A DNA stretch of 64,000 nt from Maratus speciosus (taxonomy: Eukaryota > Arthropoda > Arachnida > Araneae > Salticidae), in contig OZ010798.1 of NCBI GenBank assembly GCA_963932465.1, positions 19,018,981 to 19,082,980 of the forward strand. The letters are read 5' to 3'. The notes beneath the pieces were generated by a model, which saw nothing but the letters and a program-made list of their open reading frames with translations, was not told the DNA's origin and searched no databases. This document shows positions 45,614 to 56,278 of this stretch, piece by piece (position 1 is the first letter of the stretch; each line of letters opens with the position of its first letter). The position numbers and the translations under genes are program-made.

Positions 45614-45640
45614 TATATATATATATATATATATATATAT
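45614..45640. repeat. TA dinucleotide microsatellite
   Basis: Alternating TA tract preceded by TATCTATC words, directly left of the next satellite. Confidence 0.85.
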
Positions 45641-45649
45641 CACTTTCTT

Positions 45650-46245
45650 CTGGACACGATAACTTTCTTAATTCTGCACCAATCTCTTCCAAACTGATAC
45701 ATAAAATCAAAGGGCATAATATCTCCGCCAAGTTCGTTAATGGACAAAATCGGACCAAGAGGATGGAAATAGGGAGGGGTTTTGTGAAAACAGAAAACCC
45801 CCCATAACTTCTTAATTTTTGTACATATCAAATCAGTTTAAAGCTTTTATTACTTCTAAAAATAGGGCCAAAATTTTATGTATCACAGATTTTTGATAAA
45901 GTTAAAAATGGGCTCAAGGGGCGCAACAAATAGGGCTTTTGGGAGAAAAAAATTCATAATTTCGTCAATTCTCAAGATATCAATTCCAATTAATTTTATT
46001 ATAAATCTCCATAATATTATCTACAACTTTTATATTCACAAGTTTTTGATAGGACCAATTCGTACCGCAAAAAAAAAAATTAAAACAGAAAACAAAAAGG
46101 AGGTTTGAAGAAGTAAAAAATCCATAACTCCGTCAATTGAAAAGATATAAAATCCCCATGGTTTTATCATATATCTTCTTAATATTGTCTATAACATCTA
46201 TATAGACAAGTTTTGGATAAGACCAATTCTTACAGCAAAAACAAA
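45650..46245 (+). repeat. Degenerate satellite, ~145-167-bp unit, four copies
   Basis: The unit start word GATAACTTTCTTAATT (45658) recurs as CATAACTTCTTAATT (45804), CATAATTTCGTCAATT (45955) and CATAACTCCGTCAATT (46122). Units end with words like ACAAGTTTTTGATAGGACC and CCAATTCTTACAGC. Divergence is high. Frames at 45640-45831 and 45878-46108 are by-products. Confidence 0.7.
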
Positions 46246-46309
46246 TTAAAATACATAGCGGTTGAAGAAAAAAATCATCTAAGTAAGGGTGTATTCAAAT
46301 CTTTTAAAA

Positions 46310-46311
<2 letters not shown>

Positions 46312-46371
<60 letters not shown>
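46312..46371. repeat. Long TA dinucleotide microsatellite
   Basis: About 59 bp of uninterrupted alternating AT, the longest dinucleotide tract in the window, immediately left of copy 3 of the GGCGATATATCGCC family. Confidence 0.95.
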
Positions 46372-46373
<2 letters not shown>

Positions 46374-46378
46374 GCTAT

Positions 46379-46660
46379 TGTATCAATGAAATGCCTCTCA
46401 TTGGTTATTGAAAAGCATTTAATGCATCTTCATACCTATAAGGGGGGTTACCATAGGTCCCCTGTTCTGTCGCCAAATACCACCAAGGTTGTCGCAAACT
46501 TGGCGATATATCGCCAATTTTGGCGTTCAAAATTAGTCGCCAACTTGGCGATATCTCTAATATTTCGCCAAATTCCCGTAGACTTCCATTGTAAAGCAAT
46601 AGGGTTTACCTGCTTGCAGAATATCAACATGTTGAGGTATTTTGAACCAATGCAGATGTT
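46379..46660 (+). repeat. Dispersed repeat with GGCGATATATCGCC words, copy 3 (partial)
   Basis: CTCATTGGTTATTGAAAAGC, CATTTAATGCATCTTCATA, ACTTGGCGATATATCGCC and AGACTTCCATTGTAAAG match copies 1 and 2. The left half of the family is absent, replaced by the TA microsatellite. Frames of 60-116 codons on both strands (46386-46736 plus is the longest in the window) lie over the repeat and lack a domain. Confidence 0.8.
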
Positions 46661-46877
46661 ATTGAAACGGCTACAAGAGTCGCATTGCTCTCGTATTGAG
46701 AATTCGAAGACAGCGCAAATAATATTTTCTTTCTAACAACAAAAGTATTTTCACGGGAATATTAAAAAGGGAAAGTAAACTTTGGTGAAAATTACGTCAA
46801 ATTTAAAACGATACATTTAAGCGATACATTTTAAAGTTGGCCAAATTAGCTTGCTTTTAGAGTTTGCGATATCTGAA

Positions 46878-46925
46878 CGGGGGTTGGCGAGCGTAGCGCG
46901 TAGGGGGCAGAGCCCCCTAGTTTCT
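46878..46925 (+). mobile_element. Helitron-type 3' terminus
   Basis: GGCGAGCGTAGCGCG is followed by the hairpin GGGGGCAGAGCCCCC and then CTAG before TTT. A short GC-rich hairpin a few bases from a CTRR end is the structural signature of Helitron 3' ends, which insert between A and T. A similar but hairpin-poor end lies at 300-332. The 5' end (TC-type) and length are not determined, and no Rep/helicase coding is present. Confidence 0.55.
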
Positions 46926-46969
46926 GTTTTAAAAAAATAAATAAAATTAAAAAAACATAGATCACATTT

Positions 46970-47715
46970 GATAATTTTTTTTCAAATTTAATTTTGGAAA
47001 TATGCATATTTTAAAATTTATTTTCAAAAAAGTATTTACCGAATTGTTAAAGCCTACACATATTTTTTTGCCAGAAATCGATTTCGAAAATTTTCAAAAA
47101 ATCGCCCCAATTACAGCTTATTCCGATGAGTAGTTTTAAGTTATGATTTAAAATTACATTCTTTAAACTGTTTTTCAACTTTTAAAAAGAAACTTAAAAA
47201 TACGAATTTATAATTCGTAAACTAATTGACCCAATGACTTCCTGTTTGGTATTCCAGTGTAAAATATTATCAAAAATCGAAATACGACTTAAAATTCTGT
47301 CTTTGAATAGAAAATTACAGAGTTTGATACGATTTTATATGAAGACGAGTCCCCGTCCCCAAGCTTACAGAATAATAATAATAATTAATAATAAATTGAA
47401 AGAAGATTTAATTTCCTGTAAAATTCCTATTTTTATATTTTCGGCGATTAGTTAGTAGTTGAATTTCACAAAATATTTATCGTCTTTTTTTATATATATT
47501 GACAGTACTGCAGCATTTTATTTAATCCGGTCAATGAACGTTTAATGTAAGTTCTTTATCTTAACAAATTTAGTAACGCACGATAGATATCTATTTCATG
47601 TTCTATCTTTGGCTTTTACTTATCCATAAGACCTAAATTAACATAATTATTTCACATTGTTCAAGCACACCCATTTTCTTCCATTAGTTAGCCTAGTCCT
47701 TTTGAGAAATATTAC
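46970..47715 (+). repeat. Dispersed repeat, partner of 20690-21565
   Basis: Diverged collinear copy of the 20.7-21.6 kb repeat, shorter by the poly-A run and about 110 bp near its right end. The 73-codon frame at 47234-47455 is not conserved in the partner. Confidence 0.8.
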
Positions 47716-49062
47716 TGGTCTTATAAATCCTTAATATCAGCCGCCAAATTACAATATTACAAAAAAGCATGGTCTCCATCCAGCGGTCAAATTTTAGCAG
47801 TCATTATTTTAAGTTTATAGTACCGCTTAGAATTTGGTTTTTTATTATTATTGTTATGCCATCTTTCAAATATCGGTCTAAATAATAACTGATCTACAAA
47901 ACGATAAGTAAAACTATTCTTTCCTATTTTCTATTGCGGTTTTGCTACTTAGGATCCAGTTATATTGATGTTCTTTAGAATTTTCAGATGACTAACATAA
48001 CAGTCCTTTTAAGGACTAAGTCTCACCTGGAACAAAATAGATAAAATAAACTAGAAAACAGGATTTCTGCTTTTCAGAATTTAGTGTCACACACGCTTTT
48101 ATTCTATCCTGAAGGACATCATTCGCACCTGCCGAAGAATTCCATATTTACGATGCAGTCTGAAACAGCATCTACAGGAAAGTATGCATAGGACGTCACT
48201 ATCGCGGAATAACGCACAAATCAGCCAAACAAGCGATGTCGATATTCAAAAACTTGACAAATAAATAAATAAATAAATTAAATAAAATAAAATAAATAAT
48301 AATCCAGTGATTGATATATTTGTAACATTAATATGGATACATAAAATTAAATATAGTTTAAATATAGCTGCATGTTTTATCAGAAATCATAAATTTATAT
48401 TTTTTCAACATATCACGTATTTCAATAAAAGACAATTTCATTTGTTATGGTAAAATAGCACCCAAAGGATGTAATAATCAACTATTTTCCAACTATTTTT
48501 CCTTTACTTTCTACAGAAATGGCGTACTTTTCAGTTGCCAAAACTTAAAAAATTTCGTTAAAAACTACAAAAAAATTGATATCTTAAAAATTAAATTGAG
48601 ATGCAGTTTTCAAACAAATTGCATTTAGAAGTACTTTTTTCCCTATACGACGGTGTAAAAATTAAAATTTTGCGATGCTTAGAAGTTAAAAAAATTGCAG
48701 TAGAGATTATCCCGTACAGTGATACATCTGCTTTGTTTTAAGGCTGGCTTATTTAACGGAACGTTATTTTTTTTTAGATACGGCACTTTAATTGCTGGCC
48801 GAAAGAAATAGCATATCAGGGGCTAACAAATAAATAAAAATAAATACAAACAAAAATGAAAGATGAGAAATTATTCCGAAACTTATGTCATTAACCATCA
48901 ATCACAATGCTTTTTGTCTTTGTAGGGTAACCAATTAAAAAAAAAAAAATTGTACCATTTGTAATTTTCACATGCTTAAGATAGTTCTATTCTTTAGCTT
49001 AAAATGTTTTGTTTTTTAACGGCTGTTTTCCAATTCAAACTGACTTTTTCCTAACTGTTTTT
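47716..49062. other. AT-rich gene-free stretch
   Basis: No credible gene. AAATAAATAAATAAAT-type simple repeats at about 48262-48300. Nothing else recognised. Confidence 0.4.
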
Positions 49063-49305
49063 GGCCCCACCAGTGGCTGAGAGGTTCTGCTCTCGAAGCT
49101 GGTAGACGGAAGGTGCTGGGTTCGAACCCAGTCGCGCCCGTCGTCCTAACCGTTTCGGAGTTTTCGTGGCTTTCTTCCAAACCGTATATTGTCATGCGTA
49201 AATACGGGTTAGGTTCCCTTAGTAAGACCCCCACGAAGGGCACTTTCCCTCCAGGGCCTATATCCCACGTGTAGATAATTGGCCGTCATAAACACAAACC
49301 AAATC
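49063..49305 (+). mobile_element. tRNA-derived SINE with intact Pol III boxes
   Basis: The head has an A box TGGCTGAGAGG (49074-49084) and B box GGTTCGAACCC (49119-49129), both perfect matches to Pol III tRNA promoter consensus and 34 bp apart. GCTCTCGAAGCTGGTAGACG fills the anticodon/variable-arm region, suggesting a Leu/Ser-type ancestor. The body GCGTAAATACGGGTTAGG with AAGACCCCCACG and the 3' part GTAGATAATTGGCCGTCATA follow, as in the copies at 40.4, 29.4 and 14.7 kb. The best-preserved member. The 75-codon minus-strand frame over it is an artefact. Confidence 0.85.
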
Positions 49306-49470
49306 TAACACTTTTTGAAGTTCTTTATATTCGTAAGTGTAAAATAGGAAAGAAAAATCATGCGTACGGTATAGATTATGAAACACTTTCCAGCACTCCC
49401 TGAAATCTTTAACATTTTTATTGTTTATTTAACAAATTTATTTAGGGAATTAAGGTAAATAAGATAACTA
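49306..49470. other. Short unassigned spacer
   Basis: AT-rich, no feature. Confidence 0.4.
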
Positions 49471-49985
49471 AGTAAACATTTAAAAAATTGATTTCAGCAA
49501 TTACCGTCCATAGAAAATATGTATTCCAATTCTTTTGAACAGCCTTGTATTTCATCAGTATGTTGTTATATATATACTATATAATGATATAATGGGAAAA
49601 TTAAGTTTAGCAAAAAAACGCATAACAGGTTGAAATTTCTCTTTCAGCAATTTATACTAATAGGTGGAAACATACTTGAGTACAGCTCTGTAGTTTACCT
49701 AGTACCTTTATTACATGCCAGCATTTAGGTAAAATTTAAATAAAACTAAAACACTCTTAAAACTACTGAAATAACATTTCCAGAAATTATCATCCATAGA
49801 CAGCATGTATCCAATTATTTGCATGACCCTGTATATCATTTTATGTATATTCTACAAACATTTCTTAAACTAAATGCAGTTCTGCGTAAAAATGCATAAC
49901 TCCTTTAAAAACCACCTTTAAGCAATTTGCGCTCATACCCAGTAACCCTTGCGAATTCTTTTGTGTAGCCCTGTGCATAAAATAT
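49470..49985 (+). repeat. Degenerate satellite, ~145-bp unit, four copies
   Basis: Equivalent points at 49497, 49648, 49792 and 49929 (spacing 151, 144, 137): a CAGCAATTTAYACTCATAG-like word, then ATGTATTCCAATTCTTTTG-like, then GCCCTGTAT-like. Copies are strongly diverged, so the array is old. No coding frame. Confidence 0.6.
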
Positions 49986-52005
49986 TTCTTTTTCACCATT
50001 GAGACAAAACAAAATTGTCATATTTATTTGAAAATCCAGGGAGGAGCAATTGCCCTACCTATGCATTCGCCAATGGATATAACATTATTACACGATAAAA
50101 ACATTTTCCATTAATATTAGAAATTACAATGACCTCAAACAATATAAAAGTCAAAATAAGCTGTTAACTACTCATTTGCATTTATTTTATCTCAATGTGA
50201 CAGACACACAGAAAGCGTTCAATTTTAAATATAGGTCCTTGGCTCTAATTAACCATTCTTATAGTGCTGCACCTTTTCTGAAAAGGAATTTTCAAACAAA
50301 TTATCATACCCCCCCCCCCACCCCTCCGTTTTTAGGTGCGTTTATAATTAAATAAATACGTAGCACCTATAGTCGTCGTCTGGTCCGTCCTTCTGTCTGT
50401 TCGTCTGTCCGCATATAACAGCACGGGTACTACGCAACCGAATGCTTTGCAATTTAATATATACTAGCAAAAGCCATGCTTTATTTGGATTCGCGAAGCA
50501 TTAAAATAATGCTTCGACAATAATAAGACAAATATTTGAAAGTAACAATTTTTTTATATTATTTTTGCATCTTTATTAAGCAAAAACGTTATTTTATGTT
50601 TTGACGCATTTTAATTTTTAGTAATGTAAATTCAGCCAAATAACTAAGAATTTCCTCGGAATTTTTTATTTATGATATAACGAATTTAACAATTAATTTA
50701 ATTTGTTTACAATTCTTTTGTTGCCACTTTACAAAAAAAAATCATAATATAATTCTTTTAAAATGCGTAAGTATCGTCTGCGTAAATGATTTCACATAAT
50801 AAGAATAAATTGTGTATTGGAATTTTTAACACTGAAAAATATTTTTATAATTAAATGCAAATAATTGAATTTTCACAAATTTTAATTCATTAAAAATGTA
50901 CTAGAATTTTCACAAAAAACGTAATTTAAAAATTTCATAAAAGAAATCGTGAAACTATTTAATGAATCATGATTCTATCTATAATGACAAACTCCATGAT
51001 TTATTTTTTCTTCTGAAAATAGACGTGTTTCATTTTTTATTTGCAAAAATGCGTCCGTAATGGAAAAACATGTAAAATAAATTAATTAAAATAATAAAAT
51101 TTGTAAGGTTATTCTGTAAAAAAATAATAATATTGTGCCAATGTACAGATCATAATTTATTTTTATGTTTAATTTCAAGTCAAAATACTGAATAGTTTTT
51201 TTTTTTTTTTTTTTTTTTTTTGTAAAGTGTACGACAAAATATAATTTGTGTAGCCTAGTAGAGGAATCGCTTTGCTCATCCTAATAACGACCTATCATGG
51301 GATAGCATTGAATTCATTATGGAGGAAAGGATTTAACAGAATGAAGGAAACTTTTATTAATAATCGTTGCAGAATTGTGTCGAGTCATTTCAAATTTCTT
51401 CAAAATCGAATCAAAACTTAAAAAGATATTAATAAAAGTTTTCTTCGTGCTATTCAATCCTGTCATACTTAATTAATTCAATGATATACCATGATAGATA
51501 ATGTTTCTAGGTTGCCATGGTGATTACGTCCTATTTAAGATGGAGACATTTCCGTATTACTGAATTTAATATATATACCAGTAATAAATTTTGTATTTAT
51601 GCATTTTTGCATAACAGTTCAACAGCTATTGTACCAAGATCTGAATATTTATTAAACTAGTTATAGTACTAACGGATCTCATTTGCCACGTTTGATGTAC
51701 AATTTCCGATTTGTTTAATCTAATTATTAAAAAAAAATTATATAAATTTTGAAAAAATGTAATTTAATTATTGAAATTTATTTACAATTAAATTTTACTT
51801 CATCTAATAAAAATTCTAATTAAATTAAACAAAATTATAATTTAATTTAATTATTAAGAGTTATTTCAAATTAAATTTTATTTTATCTAATAAAAATGCT
51901 AATTAAATTTTATTTAGCGGAATTATAATTAAATTTCGTTTAACTTAATTGTAATTAAAATTTTAGGTACTTTTCGGTTAGCCGGGCGCCAGTGTTATAT
52001 ATACA
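49986..52005. other. AT-rich gene-free stretch with simple repeats
   Basis: C-run near 50309-50325; a TCTGTC/GTCCGTCC-rich simple tract at 50376-50418; a perfect hairpin CGAAGCATTA/TAATGCTTCG at about 50497-50519; a 26-T run (51196-51221). ATAGTACTAACGGATCTCAT and TTTGCCACGTTTGATG at about 51665 resemble 34820-34860. No gene. Confidence 0.45.
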
Positions 52006-52060
52006 TTACATATACTAGCAGAACTACCCGGCTTCCCCGTGTCAATTATAAGAGACCTTC
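52005..52060 (+). mobile_element. Possible element 5' end (ACTAGCAGAACTACCCGGC)
   Basis: TATACTAGCAGAACTACCCG with GCTTCCCCGTG resembles the start of repeats found widely in arthropods (ACTAGC-x-GACCCGGC). A simpler TATACTAGCAAAAGCC occurs at about 50461. The class (Helitron or non-LTR) is uncertain and no 3' end is paired with it. Confidence 0.25.
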
Positions 52061-53085
52061 CATGTAAAATAATAAATTAAAATGAACTACTATTACTATA
52101 GTAATCACAATAACTGAGATTTATGCATTCCCTTCCACAAATCATAAAAATGACGATTAGAAAACATACGTTATTGTCTCGCCACCATAATAAAATGTCT
52201 GAGTTTTAATATCACAATGCCCGTTTTCTTCGGCTGGTGTGACAGAAAAATTTGTAATTTTCTGACAATACGAAAAACAAATCCAAAAATGGCATATCAT
52301 ATAGTGAAGTTCTAGTTGTTATGGCGTATATCTAGATTATAAAGTAAAAATATTTCAGTAAGTAACGCCTGACATCATACTGTTGATGGCAACGACCTAA
52401 CAGACAGATTGTTCCGTTACAGCAATTTTTCTTAATTTCTAAACAGCACACAAATTAATTTTATAAGCTGTCCAATAGAACAAAAATTCCTTTCAAATGA
52501 AATGTATTTAAAAATTGTACTCAGTTTTTTTTTTTTTTGGTTTTTTTTAATGGGTTTCAAACATGGATATTTTTAAATGTGCGTGCAACCCAACGAAACC
52601 ATTATGAAAGATGAACTCGTTTGCTTTTAATGCAATATTATGAAGAAAAGGCATGTCTATGTGTAACTTTGTCATCATATTATTAGTGACAACAACCTAA
52701 TCTATCCACAAATTTCGATTTTATTACAATTTAACTTCTAAACATCGCACATTCGATTGTTCCAACGTCTAATAGAAAAAAAAAACTTTCAATAATATTT
52801 GTTTGAAACGTTTATGTCAATTTATAGATTTTTTATAGATTTTAAAGTGTTTCTCAAGCATGAATATTTTTCAAATGTGCAATTACAAAAGATTAACTCA
52901 ATTGCTCAAAAACGCTGCAAATAATTCAGTACTTGTTTGTTTTCGTGTAATATTTCATAACTAAATTGGTAAACGAAATTAAAACACCAAAATGAAATAA
53001 AATAAAATAAAATACGAAATTAACAGTTATCAAATCGAACTACGCAAAATAATCTATTATGTATGGAAAATGCAAATGGGAATTT
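52061..53085. other. AT-rich stretch with two weak ~320-bp repeats
   Basis: GGTTTCAAACATGGATATTT (52552) and TTTCTCAAGCATGAATATTT (52851) are similar, as are ACAACCTAATCTATCCAC and ACGACCTAACAGACAG. A very diverged tandem pair is possible. No gene. Confidence 0.35.
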
Positions 53086-53089
53086 CGTT

Positions 53090-53645
53090 CCGGCTGCTTA
53101 TAACTTGAGTTCTTCTGAATGGATTTCAATGCGACTATCAGTTTCTCAGGATAGGTTTTAGTGTATAACATATTGTTTTATGCTGCTTACTCATAGAATT
53201 ATAGGGAAAAGTTTTATAATCATGTGAACCCGATTATGAAAGATTAGTATTTAAAAAAAGACTTTTATTAATGGACTTCCTTGGAACTTGCACCGTTTCT
53301 TGGATAATTTTACACGGATAGTTTTAGAATATTGCATTTACGTCTGGCAGTTATATATAAAATTATAGAAGAAAGTTCAATAATCAGATGAGGCCGATTA
53401 TAAAAGATTAGCCTTTTAAAAAAGTTCTACTGGACAGATTTTGATGGAATTTGCGCTTTTACTATGCACGCATTTTTCTATAATGGTTTTAGTATATCCC
53501 ATTTTGCTCTAAATGTTTTGTTATAGAGTTAGCTGGAAAGTTACTAATCAGTTGAACCCCATTCTGAATGATTAGCCTTTTAAAATGTTAGATAATTTTT
53601 CAGGGATAGTTATTGCATATCGGTCTATCATTCTTAAACCAAGTT
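53090..53645 (+). repeat. Degenerate satellite, ~163-bp unit, three to four copies
   Basis: The GATTAGYCTTTTAAAA-like word recurs at 53244, 53407 and 53569. Each unit also has an AGAATTATAGGGAAAAGTT-like word, an AATCAGTTGAACCC-like word and GGATAGTTTTAGTATATCMC-like words. Divergence is high. Confidence 0.65.
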
Positions 53646-54308
53646 CTGCTATAAATCATCAAATAAAAAATTTGGCCCTTAACAACCGAAATTTTGTCTT
53701 AAACATTAGAAAGCATAATAGCGCAGTGGCGTTATAAAAATTTTCATCTACGCGGAAGGACGTTACAGAAAAAGACCCTTATTGCATTAAAATGACGAAT
53801 CAAATTCACCGATATGAATTATAAATAATATTTCACCAACATTTATTTCCATTTTACTCCGTAAGGAATCGAATTTGAATCGTCTTATCTGAAGTTGAAC
53901 GTCATACCACTACAACATTGCGTTCTTCCCAATTGCTTGCTTAGAACATTATTTTAAACGAAAGATCACTACGTCATGCGCGGAAGAGTATGCGTAGAGC
54001 GCTGATCCCACAGTATCAGAGGATCAATGGAGGATATTCCATCTACGTTTTGATCACGTGGTCAAGGTAAAAACTTCTAGCTTAAAGAAGGGAAGGCTCC
54101 GTAGACGTAATGAAAAACCCTCGCCAGCTAGTGAAACAGTTCATGCGGAAAGCGGTAGTAGCCTCCCTTCTTATCAGTTAGAAGTTCTTTGGGTAAATTA
54201 CCGGTATCACATGACTTTTTTCAGCCTCGAACCCAGATTTGGAATAAAGTCCATTGAAAAGTGTGACTCTAGACGTTAGCCCCTGCAACACAACCTACGA
54301 GGTTATAT
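53646..54308. other. Unassigned flank left of the 1.32-kb tandem units
   Basis: A 73-codon plus-strand frame at 54058-54279 encodes a basic N-terminus but has no conserved motif. Composition is somewhat GC-richer from 53980 to 54290. It could be an exon remnant but nothing supports this. Confidence 0.35.
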
Positions 54309-54321
54309 CTTAAATCATAAT

Positions 54322-54462
54322 TCGAGGAGGAAACTTAATGCCGCACAGGCGTGTTCACTAATTCACTACTTGTTAATTTAACATTCACTAATATAGAAAT
54401 ACTATGTAATTAAAATTTATTAATTTATGGTAATCAGTACTTAATTTTACTGGTGTGCGTTG
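54322..54462 (+). promoter_or_regulatory. Two-block motif copy 6 (unit 1)
   Basis: ATAATTCGAGGAGGAAACTT, then AATGCCGCACAGGCGTG, and ACTGGTGTGCGTTGTATAAG at 54449, 117 bp after AACTTAATG. Block 1 keeps CGAGGAG and AATGCCGC but has TTCACT in place of CTCACTCG. Confidence 0.45.
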
Positions 54463-55647
54463 TATAAGTTAGGAGTTCTATAATTTAGTGTTTTTGATGA
54501 CATTTTCATTCAATGTGTTTTGAATTAGTATGTTGATAGTACAATTATTATTCAACTGACGGGATCTAAAAAGTCAAAATCATACGATTTAAAGAAAAAA
54601 GGTCGCTTTCAAAGATTCTTTTAATGCAAAATCCTAAAAGAATTTATACAGCAGCGGATGGAGACAGATTAATGCAACAATGTTAAAGAAACGCCTGTGT
54701 AATAGAAGAAAAGAGAGGGAAATCTCGTAGGGATTTCTTTAAACCTTCTTTCAAACAAAGGAAAGAAATAAGCTTTTGCATTTAATACTGTCGCCATCTA
54801 TCCAAAACATTTCAAAATAATATTAAAAGGAATTCTTTACAATTTTGTCTTCGCTTTTAGTCAAAGCTTTAGAAAACAATAAATATCATTTAACGAGCAT
54901 ATACTTCTATAATTAAAACAACCATACTTTAATACGTGTTCTCTAAGTAAAATTATGTATATGTAACTATTATTATATATAGTACGTCAATGTGGCTTTG
55001 ATTTTTTTTAAATTAGTTTAGATAGATTTAAAAGTTATTACTATTTGTTTTCTCTTTGCTCTTAGTTTTAAATGTTTATTTGTTGTATACATATATATCC
55101 CAATTAAGAGGGCACAGTTCATTTTTTTTTTTTTTTTTTTTTTTTTTTTAGTTATTACGTTGAACTAAATATATTTTCATTTTATGATTACTTCAGTTCC
55201 TATTTTATAGCAAATGTATAATGAGAGCATCCCATAATTTTCTTTAACATTACAATATTAATAATTACGATGTCTACGATCTTCAAGTATTAACATCTTA
55301 AATAATAACAACAATGACATTAATAGGTATGCGAAAATAAAATATAAAACACATGGATAAGTACCAAGTTCAAACGAATATCAACACGAACAAAACAACG
55401 TGCCAAAGCAGGCTAGGGAATTTTTGATTTTTTTCCCCTATCGTTATGCTACCCAGTGTATACTCACTGTAGGAAAAATTGGCTTTTCATTATCCCTTCG
55501 TAGGTCACTTCTCGGCCCTTACCTTAGTTTAATAACTATGGCAACGAAGGGAAAATGAGTAGAGAATGTCCTTGAAAGGCACGTTATAGTTGGATTTGGA
55601 TTAAGCTGCCCCTATCCGCTACTTATCTCATATTCTCAAATTATAAT

Positions 55648-55780
55648 TCAACAAGGAAACTCAATGCCGCATGGGCGTTCGCTTGTTCCTTTAACCGATG
55701 TCTTAATGATGTCCACACTCACTGAGGTAACATTATATAATTAAGGCTACTTAACATTTAATTATACCGGTGTGAGTTGT
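55648..55780 (+). promoter_or_regulatory. Two-block motif copy 7 (unit 2)
   Basis: CAAGGAAACTCAATGCCGCA with TGGGCGTTCGCTTG, then ACCGGTGTGAGTTGTATAAT at 55766, 108 bp downstream. The AATTATAATT upstream could act as a TATA-like stretch. Confidence 0.45.
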
Positions 55781-56082
55781 ATAATTTAGGAGTTCTATAA
55801 TTTAGTGTTTTTGATGGCATTTTCATTCAGTCTGTTTTGAATTAGTATGTTGATAGTGCAATTATTATTCAACTGACGAGATCTAAATAGTCAAAATCAT
55901 ACGATTTAAAGAAAAAAAGGTCGCTTTCAAAGATTCTTTTAATGCAAAATCCTAAAAGAATTTATACAGCAGCGGATGGGGACAGATTAATGCAACAATG
56001 TTAAAGAAACGCCTGTGTAATAGAAGAAGGGAGAAGGAAATCTCGTAGGGATTTCTTTAAACCTTCTTTCAAACAAAGACCA

Positions 56083-56124
56083 GACAGTATTAAATGCAAA
56101 TAAGCTTTTGCATTTAATACTGTC
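56083..56124. repeat. Unit 2-specific hairpin
   Basis: GACAGTATTAAATGCAAA is followed after a short loop by its complement TTTTGCATTTAATACTGTC. Unit 1 has only the right arm (about 54777-54796), so the left arm was added in unit 2, as an inverted templated insertion would do. Confidence 0.8.
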
Positions 56125-56278
56125 GCCATCTATCCAAAACATTTCAAAATAATATTAAAAGGAATTCTTTACAATTTTGTCTTCGCTCTTAGTCAAAGCT
56201 TTAGAAAACAATAAATATCATTTAACTAGCATATACTTCGATAATTAAAACAACCATACTTTAATACGTGTTCCCTAA

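Noticed and set aside
46386..46736. Longest open frame in the window (116 codons)
   Set aside because: It overlies copy 3 of a dispersed repeat. The other copies do not keep this plus-strand frame.
49063..49145. Functional tRNA gene
   Set aside because: A and B boxes are present, but no proper acceptor-stem pairing was found, and the sequence continues into a body and tail shared with other SINE copies.
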